Below the pieces are notes generated by a model, which was not told where the DNA came from, did not search any database, and worked only from the letters and a program-made list of their open reading frames with translations. The position numbers and the translations under genes are program-made. From Clavelina lepadiformis (Eukaryota > Chordata > Ascidiacea > Aplousobranchia > Clavelinidae): a stretch of 64,000 nt of DNA. This document shows positions 1 to 12,500 of the stretch, in pieces (position 1 is the stretch's first letter; every line of letters begins with the position of its first letter). The stretch lies in NCBI RefSeq assembly GCF_947623445.1, contig NC_135246.1:11391856-11455855 (forward strand). Direction: 5' to 3'.

Positions 1-503
1 TCATACAACCGGTAGCAGCTTGATTGAAGAGGATTATCGCTTTCGTGAAGTGATATGAGGAAAATGTCCATACGTACAACACCTGCTGGCAATTATTCAT
101 AGGCATTTCTGTCGATTCTGTCCTATAAAGGAGTGTTTGCGAAATGTACGTCATTTAAATGTCCGGTATGGATACGGATGGTATGTAGATAATAAATATC
201 GCATAAACTATCGAATATGCAGTCTTTTTACGACTTTAGAACGTTTATAGATAGAAGCAACCGCAAAGATTCGGTGTAGGTTTATATTAAGGATAGGCTC
301 TGCAGTGACGCCTAGTGACCATTTTTAAAATGAGAAATGGGTATAAAATTACCCACTCTATTCACCCAAAGAAAGAGTTTTATAGTAAGAAAGTAAGCCG
401 AGCCGAAAAAAATCGCTGTGGAGTTAAAAATAGTGGATTATGCTGAAAAATACGGCAAAACTTAGAAGCAAGTCAGAAAACGCAGTAAGATCTAGGTCTA
501 AGC
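1..503. other. No gene recognised
   Basis: I see no convincing exon, RNA gene or terminal repeat in this AT-rich stretch. It lies downstream of the PDZ-Ig gene, which is read on the minus strand and ends at 2070. Confidence 0.5.
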
Positions 504-511
504 CTCTAAGG

Positions 512-835
512 CAGGGATTCCCAACCTTTTTATGTTCTCGTACCACTTAGCCACCACGGATTGTCTACACGTACCACTATTTTCAAAACAACTAATTTGA
601 TCTAATATTCGCACAGCAGCATTGTATTAATAACAATGACAGCAGGGAGCAAGATCGACAAAAGTAGCTTACTGAGTGCAGAGAATTTAGTACGGAAAGA
701 AATAAAAGTGTTGTTCGCATATTTTAGCAACTCAAAATTAAATTGTTATACTACTATACTGTATATCGCATGCAACGGAGAGCTGCTCGCGTACCACCTG
801 AAAAGCTCCCGCGTACCACCGGTTGGGAACCCCTG
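512..835. mobile_element. hAT-type MITE, 324 bp, family with CAGGGRTTCCCAACC ends
   Basis: The left end reads CAGGGATTCCCAACC and the right end is its inverse, GGTTGGGAACCCCTG. It is flanked by a perfect 8-bp target duplication, CTCTAAGG, at 504-511 and 836-843. An 8-bp duplication and CAG...CTG ends are typical of non-autonomous hAT elements. A second, longer copy of the same family lies at 40055-40564, with long near-identical internal stretches. Open frames inside it are artefacts of the element and not genes. Confidence 0.9.
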
Positions 836-843
836 CTCTAAGG

Positions 844-2069
844 AGACGGCGATACATCGTCATACAATCGTGATTTCAAAAACATGACTATTTCATCTTG
901 GATTACTCTTTACTATCACCAAGTGGCAGGAATGCACAGCAGTAAATAGAGCACAACCAGTAAAGTTAACTAACTTGTGTAGAAAATTAGTAACGTACTC
1001 GTAAAATCCAGCAGAAATAGTTTTCTCATTAAACAGACTGGGGGCATCTATATCTTTCCACAGCCCTGATATTCAACGTTACAAAGAGTGGAAATATGAA
1101 GCAACTGCTGTACCAATCACTATTTTCCCCAACACATCTTTTACACTCTTTTGTACAATAAATAGTGCAAATGACATCCGACAAAACGTTGTCCGTTAGT
1201 GGTTTCCATATTAGGTCGTAATATTGAATAAAGAGCTCGAAAACACGTCACCCAAACATGCCAACGCTCAACAAGTTGGTCTGCTATTTTGTTGTTACTA
1301 TTTTCTTCCGGTCTGAGTTACATCAACAAAATCGTGCGATAACAACCAGCGGTGCTTTAAGAAGCAGCATGGACATTGGTTTACTTCACTTGTCTTATGC
1401 TTATGCTAAAAATGTTATCCGCACAGCGCAATGTGAAATTTTTCCGCATTGAAAACAAAGTGAATACAATACGGCTACTTGCTAGTTGAAAAGGTTGTTT
1501 TCCAATTGCGAACAAGGTGTTTCATTGCCATTGCGTTAAGATAAATGTCAAGGCCTTAACTTTAATATAGGAACCAATTCAATTCAAATCAACCGTTGAC
1601 GAACAAAAGGTTAAAAGTTTTTTTACAAATGGGAAATACCACAAAGGCCAGTTAGCTAACCATTGTAACGCAAAAACTACTTAAAAGATGTTGACATTGT
1701 AACAAAAAGGGTTGCGGTTAAACTAAGGACAGCGAACAAATCATATATCAACTACGCGCCATTGTGTCCTTTGGATTGCAAAAATCGACGATTGACATAG
1801 CAAGTCCACCACATCAAGCAACACTAGCAATTATTATTGCAAGAAAGTCATCAAACTTTCAAGCAGGTCGACCTACCTGGACAGTTTTCGGTTCACTTGG
1901 CCCTGATAGCTTTCCTGCGCGTTCTTGTTCGAGTACAAGCCGAGGGACGTGCTAGGTATCACGCGTTGAGTAGACGCTGTCATGCTAGGCTGCGGGCTAT
2001 GTGGTACATAAGAAGGACTCTACAAAAGAAAGGAAAAACCGTAACATTTTGTGACTCAAAAATAGAAAA
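844..2069. other. No gene recognised
   Basis: This is the sequence beyond the stop codon of the PDZ-Ig gene. Several 60-80 codon open frames occur here, but none has a recognisable motif or splice context. The 3' UTR of the gene at 2070-6560 probably occupies the part nearest 2069. Confidence 0.5.
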
Positions 2070-5000
2070 CTACAAAATATAATCAATCATCTTTACTGCT
2101 GGGGTAGATTGCGGTCCTTCATTATTGATAGAAACAGTGCATCGGCAGGAAGTGGAGCCGTTCTTATTCATAATAGTGCATACGTAGGTTCCCAACAACT
2201 CATGTGAGAGTTCTCCCAATACAAGCGTGTGGACCGGACCTGAAATCAGTATTAGTAAGACAGCTCATACATTGGAAGGGCGTCCAGCAATCGACGTATT
2301 CAATACTTCCTGCGCGGCATAACAAACCCATGCAACGATGTTACAACGTCTGACGTGTAACGCACTGTGGTTGCCGTAGCAGGTTACTGAAGTGCAGGAT
2401 GTTCCATTGCATTAAATATCCGGGATTACAGTGATGATAAATTAGTCGTTTTTGAAATATCACGTTCTGATAAGTTAAAGTGCTTTATTTTTCTGGCTAA
2501 AAGCGTTTTTTTGTGTGATTAACGGTGAACGAAACATTGCAAAAAGCATTAAGTTTAAAGCAATAAATCTAAAAAAATGTTAATAGGTTAGCGCAATAAA
2601 ATGAAAAGTTAAAAAAAACCTCAAAGTTTGTCAACGCATTAATCCACCAAAGCATTGTTTGACTCAAAACAATTATTCTTACCATTGCTTAGAAATCTGA
2701 TGTCTTTATCTTTTGATTCTCTGGCAGGCTTGTTATTGTGATACCAATGCACTGTGGGAACCGGTAAGTTGGAAGCAAGACGAATTTCAAGGACACATGG
2801 CTCTCCTGCTGGAGCAGAAACATCTGCTAGTTCCTGCAACATAACAGTGCAAAATCATGAGTTGATTAATATTGAACTGTATTTCAATAAATTCAAACGG
2901 TATATGCGAAAGGGATGGCAACTTTGAATATGATAAGCACAAGGACAACTGTAAATTGTGTTGGTCCCGACTTCTCATGTACATGTGCTTACTTTTGCAA
3001 AAGCAGGAGGACCATATCTTGGTGCAGAAGATCCCTGGAAAAATTTTCCGATGTTCACAGCAGCTTGTGTTTTATTCTGGTTTTGTCCAGCATCGTTTGA
3101 AGTTGATACCAAGTTGTTGGTTGCACTGAAATATGTAAAACGGTGTTATTGTAGTTGAAGTAGCTAACAAAAGGTTGCACCTTACGGAGGGCAATCAGAC
3201 TTGTTTGGTCAACACCTGACAATCACAGTGGTAATTGCAGATTGCATGTGTAGAACATGTCTGGATATTTAGAAAAAACAAGCAACACATACACCAGTGA
3301 TTGTTGCTAAAGGCTCAGCAATTAGAGTGGCAGCCGTTCTCTTTTTCATCAATCACACGTTTATACACCATGCAGACTATTTCAACAAATTCATATTGGT
3401 GGGAATTTTCACTCAAGTATTGGATTTCAATAAAATTTCCTATGTTTGAACAAGTGAAAATTACAAGTTACATTTTACAACTATGCGGTATCAGGTGTCT
3501 GGTTATGGTGCCAGACAAAACATTCTTATTTTCTCATGTCTGGCGACTATTACTACACGAGGCTAGCGTTCAGAAAAATGGTCTTTTGTAATCACACAAA
3601 AGTGACCATGTGTTGTTCAACAGCTGAAGAATGTCAACAATTTTTGTACAGCCTTTGTTAAAGGTGAACTCTGTTCCTGTCACAGCATTAAAGATAACAA
3701 ACGACACCTAGATAACCACATTATGACATAATAAAACAATTAATTCTAATAACCCTAAACTCAATGACACTCATCAGCAACAGCGTTACAAAAACCTTTC
3801 AACGTTCATACATTCCACGAGCTAAAATTCTTACAAAGTGTCCTTTTAAGAGGAAAATTTTCGTACAAATGATTCATTAATGGCCTTAGACTTTAGGGTA
3901 TTTGCATCAAAGAAGTGACAAAAACTTTTAACTGCTTTCATGTTTGCTACATGTCAATTAGCTAAAATAATATGCACACAGGTAATAGGCTTAGTAATAA
4001 AAATTACACATAAAAATTTAAGACTTTTTTTAAGTATCTTGTGATTGTAATACTGCACTTTCATTTTGAATACTTCTCTAATTTTCTTATAAACTAATTA
4101 AAAATGCAGATATTAACAGAATATAAGATATCGTTTCGGTTTGTGACTGAAACACCAACTAACTGAGTCGGACTGCATATCTATCTGCAGTTATAGACAA
4201 GAAGTCATTTGAGAAATTGTATATAAAACTTAAAAGAACAACTTTGTTTCAATTCTAATGTTGATTCTCCAAAAACGATTGATTCGAGTTTTTGGTAATG
4301 ATCGCCCCATCACTAACCATGATACAGTACTGCAACAATAACAGAAATGAGGATACTAGCTTGTACGTTTGAGTAGGGTCTTGCCAAGTCTTTACAGCAC
4401 TAGCACGCCGTGCTCCGCTTTGCTGCTGTTGCTTGGAGTCATTTTCGTCTTCTTCTATCATCTCCTTTATGTCAGATGTTAACGTTATCTTCTGTGTCTC
4501 TTCATCTCTGATTGGTGCTGTGATATTAAAACTATGTTCAACGCGATAGTTTGATAATTTCTATTCATTATTATTAACTACAATGGTTTCATAGATTGTT
4601 AAAAAGTGCAACAACCAAACAACAAATTAAATACTGTTAGTTTCAAAGACTAATTACATACCTTTATATTGCTGTGTTTTGGCGTAATAAGCAGGAGATT
4701 GGACTGGAGCTGCATTTCCATTCTGATAAGTTACTGGCTCTTTCTTTTGATAATATTTTGGTGGTGGTAGGTTGCTTTGGCTTGTAGTGGATTTGCTAAG
4801 AAAAAATATTGAAAAGAAAACGTTAAGTATAGTAAATAATATTCTGAAAGAAAGCAATTGATGAATTACAACGAAAAGTAAAGCTGCATGCCACACAACC
4901 AAGTTACAAAGTTAATTCTTTTGCCAATCACAGGACAGTTTTCCTTTCATCTTTTAAATCTATTGGGTTGTTGATAGCAAAAAAGGAAAATGTAATAAAA

Positions 5001-6560
5001 TGAGCACATCAAGTATTTGCAAATATGAATTGACCGATTATGACACCGATATTTATTCAGCTGACCAGCTTTAAAAGGTTTGGGAAACCAACAAATGACC
5101 AGAGCTAGCTTTTCAGAGTGGATGTAATAAATCATGAGTACTATGAAAACCCTTTGAGAATTATGTCATCTTTCAAAACACATTCCTATATACTGAAATA
5201 AGTAATTTAGGGTAGTGTTTTTACCATTAGTCATGTCTACAGCTGTATTAACCTAAGGTTATCCTTTCAAATAGATTATTACTGCTTGCTTGTGATGACT
5301 GTCACAGTGTATGAGTGGATATTCGGATCAAAAGTATGGCAAAACCATGGACTAAGAGCACTAATACCATAATGCAGGAACTAAGATAAAAGTTTCACCT
5401 TGTTGCATTGTTGCTGCTGGTAGTGGTTGTAGGCTGGGTAGGCACTCCTCTTGGCTTGGGTTTACTAATAACAATTAGAGTAATTTGTTTATAAAAATTT
5501 CTTATGATCACATTTTACTTAAATAAAAGCGAGGAAGTAAAAGTACAAAAATAACGAATTAATATTTGCTACAAGTGAGACTTATGAATGACTGGTTGTC
5601 AGAAATGTGCTTCATAAACGCCCTTATAAAGGCGAATAGGTATGGAGAAAATCACTCACTAAATGCAATCCTTATTTGGTTCCAGTGATTGTTAATTTCA
5701 GACATGTTAACTTTCACAGATTGCCTACAGCCAATTGAGGTCAGCTGCAATCAAGCACGATTTTATAGCACAGAAGTATGACAATATCAAATCAATGAAA
5801 GAAGGTTTTGTCACTCTGCGCTATGTTATACTCAATCTCTATGTATGGCAAATCGTCATAAACCATTTTTAATTGCAGCAGTTAAAGTGTATACAAACTA
5901 ATAAAAAGGATTCCATCTTTGAATAAAGCATGGTTATTGGCTACCTATGTGACACCACATCAGTTTAAAAGCCAATTATTTATTATGTTATTATGAGTGA
6001 TTTTCCAAAATTTATGTTTATTGATTAATTCCTTAAACGATTTTGATAGTTATCAAGTAAACAGAAAATTTCTTTTACAACATCACTTGATTCAAGTTAC
6101 GAAAAACAACGAATAACCTAAGCATCAATGTGAGGGTGAATCCAGCACTTTTGATCTTGTTTTGGGCTTCGTGATGAGTTAAATTGGAAAATTCTTCACC
6201 ATTTACTTTTTCTATTAAATATCCTTCAACAACACCGGAGCGAGATGCTTTACCGCCACTGGTTACCTACAAGATATCAAATTATTTGAAATCATATTAA
6301 TAGTAAACAAACACACTTCAGTTATAAAGCTATTCCACGTAGTGAATCTTTCACAGTGCGCATGCAAATGTGAAACATCAGCCACTGATGAAACTGTGCA
6401 CATAATTGCGTACAGAATAGCATATTTGGACAAACACTAAGTTTAACCTGAGTTGTTATACAATTACCTTTCCAATTGCAAGAGGTTGATGGAAATCTTT
6501 TCCTCCAGTCATTTTAAATCCCCATGGTGACCCACCAGTCATGCACACTTGAATAGACAT
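2070..6560 (-). CDS. PDZ plus Ig-domain protein (synaptopodin-2/PDLIM-type PDZ), likely Z-disc/actin adaptor
   Basis: Coding exons in transcript order are 6560-6468, 6266-6118, 5464-5399, 4795-4662, 4517-4357, 2833-2683 and 2239-2070. All junctions keep phase and give 307 aa ending in TAG. Residues 1-81 form a PDZ domain with the MTGGSPWGF loop at 7-15, as in PDLIM/Enigma and synaptopodin-2 proteins, which bind alpha-actinin and filamin at actin structures. Residues 82-194 are a low-complexity linker rich in Q, P, S and T. From about 195 an I-set Ig fold follows, with PTQTYKLELADV, GEPC, VHWY (W231) and GTYVC (C272). The Ig fold starts in exon 5 and is completed by exons 6 and 7, which is strong support for one gene. 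No LIM domain is seen. The start is the first Met, five residues before the PDZ core. Family membership is sure for the domains; orthology to SYNPO2/SYNPO2L is inference. Confidence 0.75.
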
Positions 6561-7959
6561 TTTTAACCAGATTAATACCAGATACTTATACCAGGCCAAA
6601 CTTAAACCAGTAAAACTGGATTTAAAATCCTACAATCACTTCCTGTGTAATACAGCATTTACTAAATATATACTAGTCTTCTTTGAGCGATAAAACTTGC
6701 CAAACCTTTTATGATATAGATAATTATATATTTTCTGGTATTTTAATATAAAAAGGTTGTCATCCAAAGTATTGAGATTTGCACATTTGTAAACATATAA
6801 ATTTCATGAACCAGGGCTGATAAATCATCATTACATAGCGTAAGTTGAAAACGTTAAACTTAGTGTCAGAGAAAACATAACCTGACCTATGGCAAGAGAT
6901 AGCTGACATCAAGAATTTACTTAAACGTTACATATTAACCACAAAGCAATTATTGTATACAGGCTTACAACTTTGGCAAAGAGCTATAAAAATACTTGAG
7001 TGCAAAGTGAGCACAAGCGGCTGTCAACCTCTAGCTATTCAGCATGGTGCACCACAAAAGTTGCATTTTTCTGGATAAAAACAAATATGCAATACAGCCC
7101 ACATGTAGTTTGCAAATTGTTTAATTCTTTACATGGAGATAGTACCATGATTATGAAACATATATAGGCTACTTCCTAAACTGTATAAACCAAGCACGTT
7201 TACAGATTGATATACTACTACACAAAGCAACAGAGTTGTAACTTCCTGTTGCCAAAGTCAAGCTTTTATGATGCTCTTTGGAAGTTGGAACCATTTATAT
7301 CATAGCTGGCCATCTTAAATACTGCCATGCAAAGAGTATAACTAAAATATGCTTAATCAAGGTCTAAAAATTCAATAAAAACTACATCTCATAATCTAGA
7401 AAATTTGTCAGAAAAAATTTATGAACTGCCCAGTGCAATTAAATTTGACATGTGAATTAAACAAAAATGATCATGATTAAAGGGTCTAAGTGCATTTAAT
7501 TAAAAGCTTTTGTACAAAGTAAACTTTAAAGTTTATTGTGCAAAAATAAAGTTCATCTTATAAAGAACTGTAAAATGTGTTACTTGTCCTGTGAACAGAT
7601 AAACACTAACCAGAGCTCTTATCTAATTGCAAACTTTATGGTAATTGCACAAACAACTCCCATAGCATGTAGAAACAATAATAACGTATTTACTCGATTA
7701 AATGTTTTTGAAAATAATTGTATCATACTAAAAGGCCTGCAACATACGACTTTTAAGTGTGAAAACATTGTCTTATCAACAAAGGAAATTCAAAGAAGTA
7801 AGCATAACTATCTCATGTGAAGTTGTAAGTATAGTTTAACAGAGTAAGTATAAAATGGTCCGTAATTTAATACAAATGTTACTGGTGATCAATTAAATGT
7901 CAATGCTTGATCAATTAAACATTTTGGAGAAAACAGAATTACATGACATGGTATGATAA
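6561..7959. other. No gene recognised; upstream region of the PDZ-Ig gene
   Basis: AT-rich sequence 5' of the minus-strand PDZ-Ig gene. Its promoter and any 5' UTR exons should lie here, but I can point to no specific element. Open frames here have no family motif. Confidence 0.45.
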
Positions 7960-8268
7960 TTTTTATCCTCGAACTGAGGCAAGTTTTTGCAGACTTAAAC
8001 CTGATGATGATACCTCATTGTTCAAGCCTCCGTCACTGAACTAGCTTTTGTGCAAGTTTCAATTATAAGATTTTTTATTTTGTTCAGTTGATTTTATATA
8101 GTATTGCCTGAATTTAAAACAGTCCACCAGGTCCACTGAATGGGAGCAAGTGTCATAAATGCATTGCCCAAGAGCATTACAGTGGTATAGCGCCACTCTA
8201 TCGAACACAAGCCAGATTTAATGAAAGGCCAGCCCTCGTACCACTCGGCTACCAAGCTGAGCATCCAC
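7960..8268 (-). repeat. tRNA-derived SINE, near full length
   Basis: It matches 21187-21512 over most of its length, including a shared body segment around TATATAGTATTGCC and GTCCACCAGG. Read on the minus strand, the head contains a tRNA-like A box (GGTAGCCGAGTGG) and a B-box-like TTCGATA segment, then the non-tRNA body and an AT-rich tail. This is the layout of a Pol III-transcribed SINE. Divergence between the copies suggests an old insertion. Confidence 0.7.
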
Positions 8269-8739
8269 AAGCATGGTTTCTAGTGTGGTAACTGACGACA
8301 CTGTAAAGCCTGGCATTTTTCAACGAGATCTCGGTGGTGCAGGTCGGTCAAAATCGAGGTGACCAGGTGAATTTTGCAGAATGCAATGAAGGCTTGGCTA
8401 AATGCCATAGTAAGGTTCAACAGTAACTGACACCTACGGCATTCAACCCACATGGCCGCGTGAGAAGAGCATCGTTTATTCACTGCCAAATTAAGATTAT
8501 GAAGAAGTCAAGCATAGCTTTTAATCATTTTATCAAAGGGTCTAATTCTGCAAGTGTTGAAGCTTCCCAAGTAGTAAAATTGCATTCATTAATTTGCATA
8601 AGCATAGGCCTATATAGTCAGATACTGCACTTGTTGCAATGCTGTGAAACCTCCAAAGCAATAAAAGCATTCGTTAATTTGCATGTAAGCACAGTGCAGT
8701 GCATTTGGTGAAATTCTGTGTGGCTGCAATAGCGTGGCC

Positions 8740-8850
8740 ACCAAATGCAATGTCTTGTCCAATGGCTTTATAACAGTGGCGCCACTGGGTATCAAACACG
8801 AGCCGCTTTATTGTAAGCCAAGCATTCTAATCATTTAGCTACCGAACCGC
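8740..8850 (-). repeat. Degraded SINE head (tRNA-like part)
   Basis: It shares the cues AACAGTGGCGCCACTGGGTA, ATCAAACACGAGCC and TTAGCTACCG with the heads of the SINEs at 7960-8268 and 21187-21512. The body is not obvious, so this is a truncated or diverged copy. Confidence 0.5.
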
Positions 8851-8924
8851 TACAGTAATAAGTGTGGCACCTGCATGCATCAGGTTCATCAACGCGTATG
8901 ACAAACTTTTTTATTTTCACCCTC

Positions 8925-9085
8925 ATTTAGCCTATATCAAATAAACAAATAAAACTTGGTTGTTTGAATACCAATATAAAAAACTAAACAAAGAGTTGAG
9001 CCTCCAGTGCACACCACCACGACAAAATTTGCGCTGTTGCACGCACGATTTCTCATCAAAAACTGCAAAACTTTTCAGCCGGGCC
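8925..9085. repeat. Unnamed interspersed repeat, copy 1
   Basis: It contains ACTTGGTTGTTTGAATACCA, then AAACAAAGAGTTGA, CAGTGCACACC, and CGATTTCTCATCAAAAACTG. The same ordered blocks recur near 30270-30370 plus 30620-30673, at 32320-32615, and partly at 39600-39680. No coding potential and no terminal inverted repeats are evident. The class is unknown. Confidence 0.55.
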
Positions 9086-10034
9086 GAACCAAAAAACTAA
9101 AAAAGTGACAAAGCCGAAAAGTATTAAAGCGTGCATGAAAATAACAACTGTAATCGTTAATAACTTGCTCAAAACAAGTAGCCTAACAACTATTGCACGG
9201 AGACTGAATCTAATTTATTTTAACTGCATGATCAGATTACTGAAGACCTCGTAAGGAAAGAAAGCGTTGTGCACCGAACATACTGGTGTTATCAGCTATC
9301 TGGTGCACGAAATGGGTCAAATAAGCTTTTTTAAGCTAAAGGATTCCCAAACAGCGATATTTGGTCCACAGTCTCGTATATCAACGCACACTTTTGGATG
9401 CGCAATGGATGCACACCAGTCTTTGAAAGTTATGCTATCCTGTGCACAAAAAAAACTCACATTTCATACTGATTGAAGACGTATAGGTTGTAGGCTAGTT
9501 AGCCTATGGTATAGCCTCGGTCCTTGTAGTTTGATTTCTGAACTTCCGATGATGTCAATTGTCTCAGTAAATTCAGCATTTCTATCAACTTTTGTTTGAT
9601 CACTTATGCACAAGTCGTGTTACGCACCCCGTTTTGATGTTTTATAAAAAGCTTAGCCGATGCACGTTGGGCCAAGCCTGCAGTCCAGCCCGCGAAGCCG
9701 AAACGAGAAACAACCATTATTTTCTGACTGATATTTATTTTGTGTTACATGCATTTGCTGTATGTTTACGTTTGTGAGCTTTATTGTGGCAGCGCCACAT
9801 TTGGAGGTTGTCTGAAACATCAGGTTAAATCGAAAACTTTTCTTTTTCTTGTCTACTGCTTTTTGGCAGTTTTATCTTTGATAAAGACAAATGGTTCTTG
9901 CATGATGAATATATATATTACTGAAGTCAGATGGCGACTTCCTTTAGGAACTAATTTGAAGGAACAGCTTGGTTGCTTTGATGATATCGTGTATGGTATG
10001 ATACTGTTTAATATGTTATGGTATTCTAATCTTA

Positions 10035-10100
10035 ATCCTCACGGGCACGGGCTTCAATATTGTAACACCTGTGCTCTAATCACTTGGCTACCAACTAATC
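10035..10100 (-). repeat. SINE head fragment
   Basis: GGGCTTCAATATTGTAACAC followed by CTAATCACTTGGCTACCAA resembles the tRNA-like head of the SINE at 21187-21512. The rest of 9086-10485 shows no gene or repeat that I can support. Confidence 0.35.
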
Positions 10101-10485
10101 CAAGCAATATAACCGTTTTTTTTTGTTTTTTTTGCGACGCAAAGTGGCGTATCATAAGTCAAGTTGCATATTGATATTGTGCTAATTGCATGCCTGTGCA
10201 TAATTAGTCTTTATTTCTACGGAATGCTTGTGCAGATCTGATGATATTATATTGTTACTTAGTGTTTTATTTTGTGTATTTAACATGAAGCGTTGTACAA
10301 TATTTTGGCCATGTCTAGTTTATGCGACACATTATTACTTCCCAATTAGCTTACGTCATTCGTGACCACGTCATAGTTCTCAATGTCAGTCAAGGGTTCA
10401 CAGTTTGAATCGAATCCCTATTCCGCTATTCCTTATTTCTTCTCATACTGCCATGAGCCACTAAATAAATGTGTATTGTTATTAC

Positions 10486-10831
10486 CAGTGCTGTAACCAA
10501 TTCATTTGTTTAGGACTCAAGTCAAGTCAAGTCGAGTCAAATTAATAATTGGATCAAGTCAAGTCAAGCCAAGCTGAAATACAATGCAAGTCAAATCAAG
10601 TCATGTCATTGGCCAAACCTTTAACCGATCGTTCGTAACGAAATCAAATGTCTGCAATTCAGTTGGTCAATAAATTAACAACTAAGATTTAATGAATCGC
10701 ATCAAGTTACTTTCCGAGACTTGGGTCAAGTCAAATCATTTCAAGCTTTCACTCGAGTCAAGTCAAGTAATTTAAAAACGTAGCTCGAGTCGAATCGAAT
10801 CAAGTCATTGACTCGAGTCATTACAACACTG
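10486..10831. mobile_element. hAT-type MITE, 346 bp, ends CAGTGYTGTAA, filled with GTCAAGTC/GACTCGAGTC motifs
   Basis: The left end CAGTGCTGTAA and right end TTACAACACTG are inverted repeats, flanked by a perfect 8-bp duplication GTTATTAC at 10478-10485 and 10832-10839. Both arms are rich in short iterations of AAGTC and TCGAGTC, so the element can fold on itself. A related copy in the opposite orientation lies at 12122-12395. Confidence 0.9.
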
Positions 10832-10839
10832 GTTATTAC

Positions 10840-11871
10840 TTATGCTAGTTGATTGTGGCACCGTGTGAACTATTATTAGTAAGCATTATATACGTTGGTA
10901 GTTGACATCATGTCAGTTGCTAGAATGGCATCATATGTAGCCTACTATATAGATATTGTATTGTTTTGTATTGCATTGTATATTTTTTCACCGTTGACTC
11001 TGAGGAGCAAAAAGTACGGCGCTAACCTCGTTCTAGACTGGTCACACATGAAAAACGCTCACAAACAATCAATAAATGAGAAAAGCGGCAAAGCCCTGAT
11101 GAATTTAACCGTGCAAGAAGTAAATTACAATGGTGCTACTGCGAAAACGATGGGAAGTTACCATGGCCACCAAACCGAAGATAAGATTAAGTTGTGGGTT
11201 AATGTTTGTGTATTGTGACATCATCGTTTGCTTCTGAATAGCTTATGTTCAAACTTATGTGAAGAGTTTGTGGCGGTCAGGCCACCTCATAGGACAATTT
11301 TAGTTTAACTTTCGTTTTTAATGCCGGTTTACACAGAGTTCGAGCGAAGCATGCGGTGCGAAATTCCTTTCTTTGTTTAAGAAACGTTGGGGTTTCCCCA
11401 AAACTCTGCGTTGGGCCTTCCAAAGCTTTGCTTCTGGGTTGATCAAGAAGCTACAGAGATCGGTTTCGCGCGAAAATCGAAAACTACTGAGCCTTATAGT
11501 CATATATAGATGTAATCGTCAGGACGTTCTCATTGATACACAGTTATTATTCTAACTTTTTGTGTTGTTTTGCATTTACAACTGTATTTTAGGATTTGGC
11601 CTAGTAGCCTATTTTTCAATAGGCGAAGTTGGATTAAATAATTTTATAGGCTTGCAAAGCAAGGTGACCTGCATAGATTATATGAGTCTAGTGTAGAAGT
11701 GACAACCACATCAGGATGCATTTATATACTAGATCTCAGATACTGAAATTGTGACATAATTTGGTTGTACACTAGACCTGATTATATTCCTATACGCAGA
11801 AAATGAATAGGCCTAGATAAAAGCTAATTTATTTCGCAACCCAGTAACATTAGTGGGATATGATAGTTATT
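10840..11871. other. No gene recognised
   Basis: Open frames such as 10895-11218 (107 codons) show no recognisable domain, no splice context and no family resemblance. I do not call a gene. Confidence 0.45.
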
Positions 11872-12500
11872 ACCAGAGTCGTAATGAAGTCATCAAACTC
11901 GAAACGCAATTCAAGTCATTTACCTTTTAAGACTCAAGTCAAGTTGAGTTTTTTGGTTGATATGACTCGAGTTGATTAATATTCAAAACCAAGCCAAACA
12001 AAAGCAAAACAACCTTTTCATCAGCCATAAACGTTTAAGATTATTACAAAATTTACTTCATTTGGCTGCAACATACACGACAAATAAAATCATTTTAAGG
12101 TACACTTTAATGTATTCTCACCAGTGTTGTAATGACTTGATTCAATGACTTGACTCGAGTCTCGGAAAGTAACTTGTCGAAAGTTGTTAATTTATTGAGC
12201 AACTGAATTACAGATATTTGATTTCGTTGCGAACAATCGGTTAAAGGTTTTGCCAATGACATGACTTGATTTGACTTGCATTAAATTTTAACTTGACTTG
12301 ATCCAATTAGTAATTTGTCTCGACTTGACTGAAATCAACTTCCAAAATGACTTGACTTACCTCGAGTCTTAAAAAATGACTTGGTTACAGCACTGATTCT
12401 GACTAAAGAATAGGGATTTGATTTACTTTAATGCTGAAACGTAATCAAAAAGACCGGACTCAAGACGAGTCTTTGAAAAAAGTGACTCGGTCATTATGGC
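11872..12500. mobile_element. Possible older copy of the AAGTC-rich MITE family, interrupted by a younger one
   Basis: Segments at 11872-11990 (CAGAGTCGTAATGA, ACTCAAGTCAAGTTGAG) and 12450-12500 (GACTCAAGACGAGTC, GTGACTCGGTCATTATG) look like outer parts of the same family as 12122-12395, with that copy inserted between them. No clean target duplication was found, so the boundaries are uncertain. Confidence 0.35.
12122..12395. mobile_element. hAT-type MITE, 274 bp, CAGTGYTGTAA family
   Basis: Ends are CAGTGTTGTAATGACTTG and TTGGTTACAGCACTG. Flanks ATTCTCAC (12114-12121) and ATTCTGAC (12396-12403) match at 7 of 8 positions, as expected for an aged 8-bp target duplication. It is in opposite orientation to the copy at 10486-10831. 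Confidence 0.85.

Noticed and set aside
9740..10174. 144-codon plus-strand frame
   Set aside because: It runs through a SINE head fragment and low-complexity T-rich DNA and has no domain pattern.
10895..11218. 107-codon frame with an N-terminal hydrophobic stretch
   Set aside because: No recognisable family, and it lies between MITEs. Conservation data would be needed before calling a gene.
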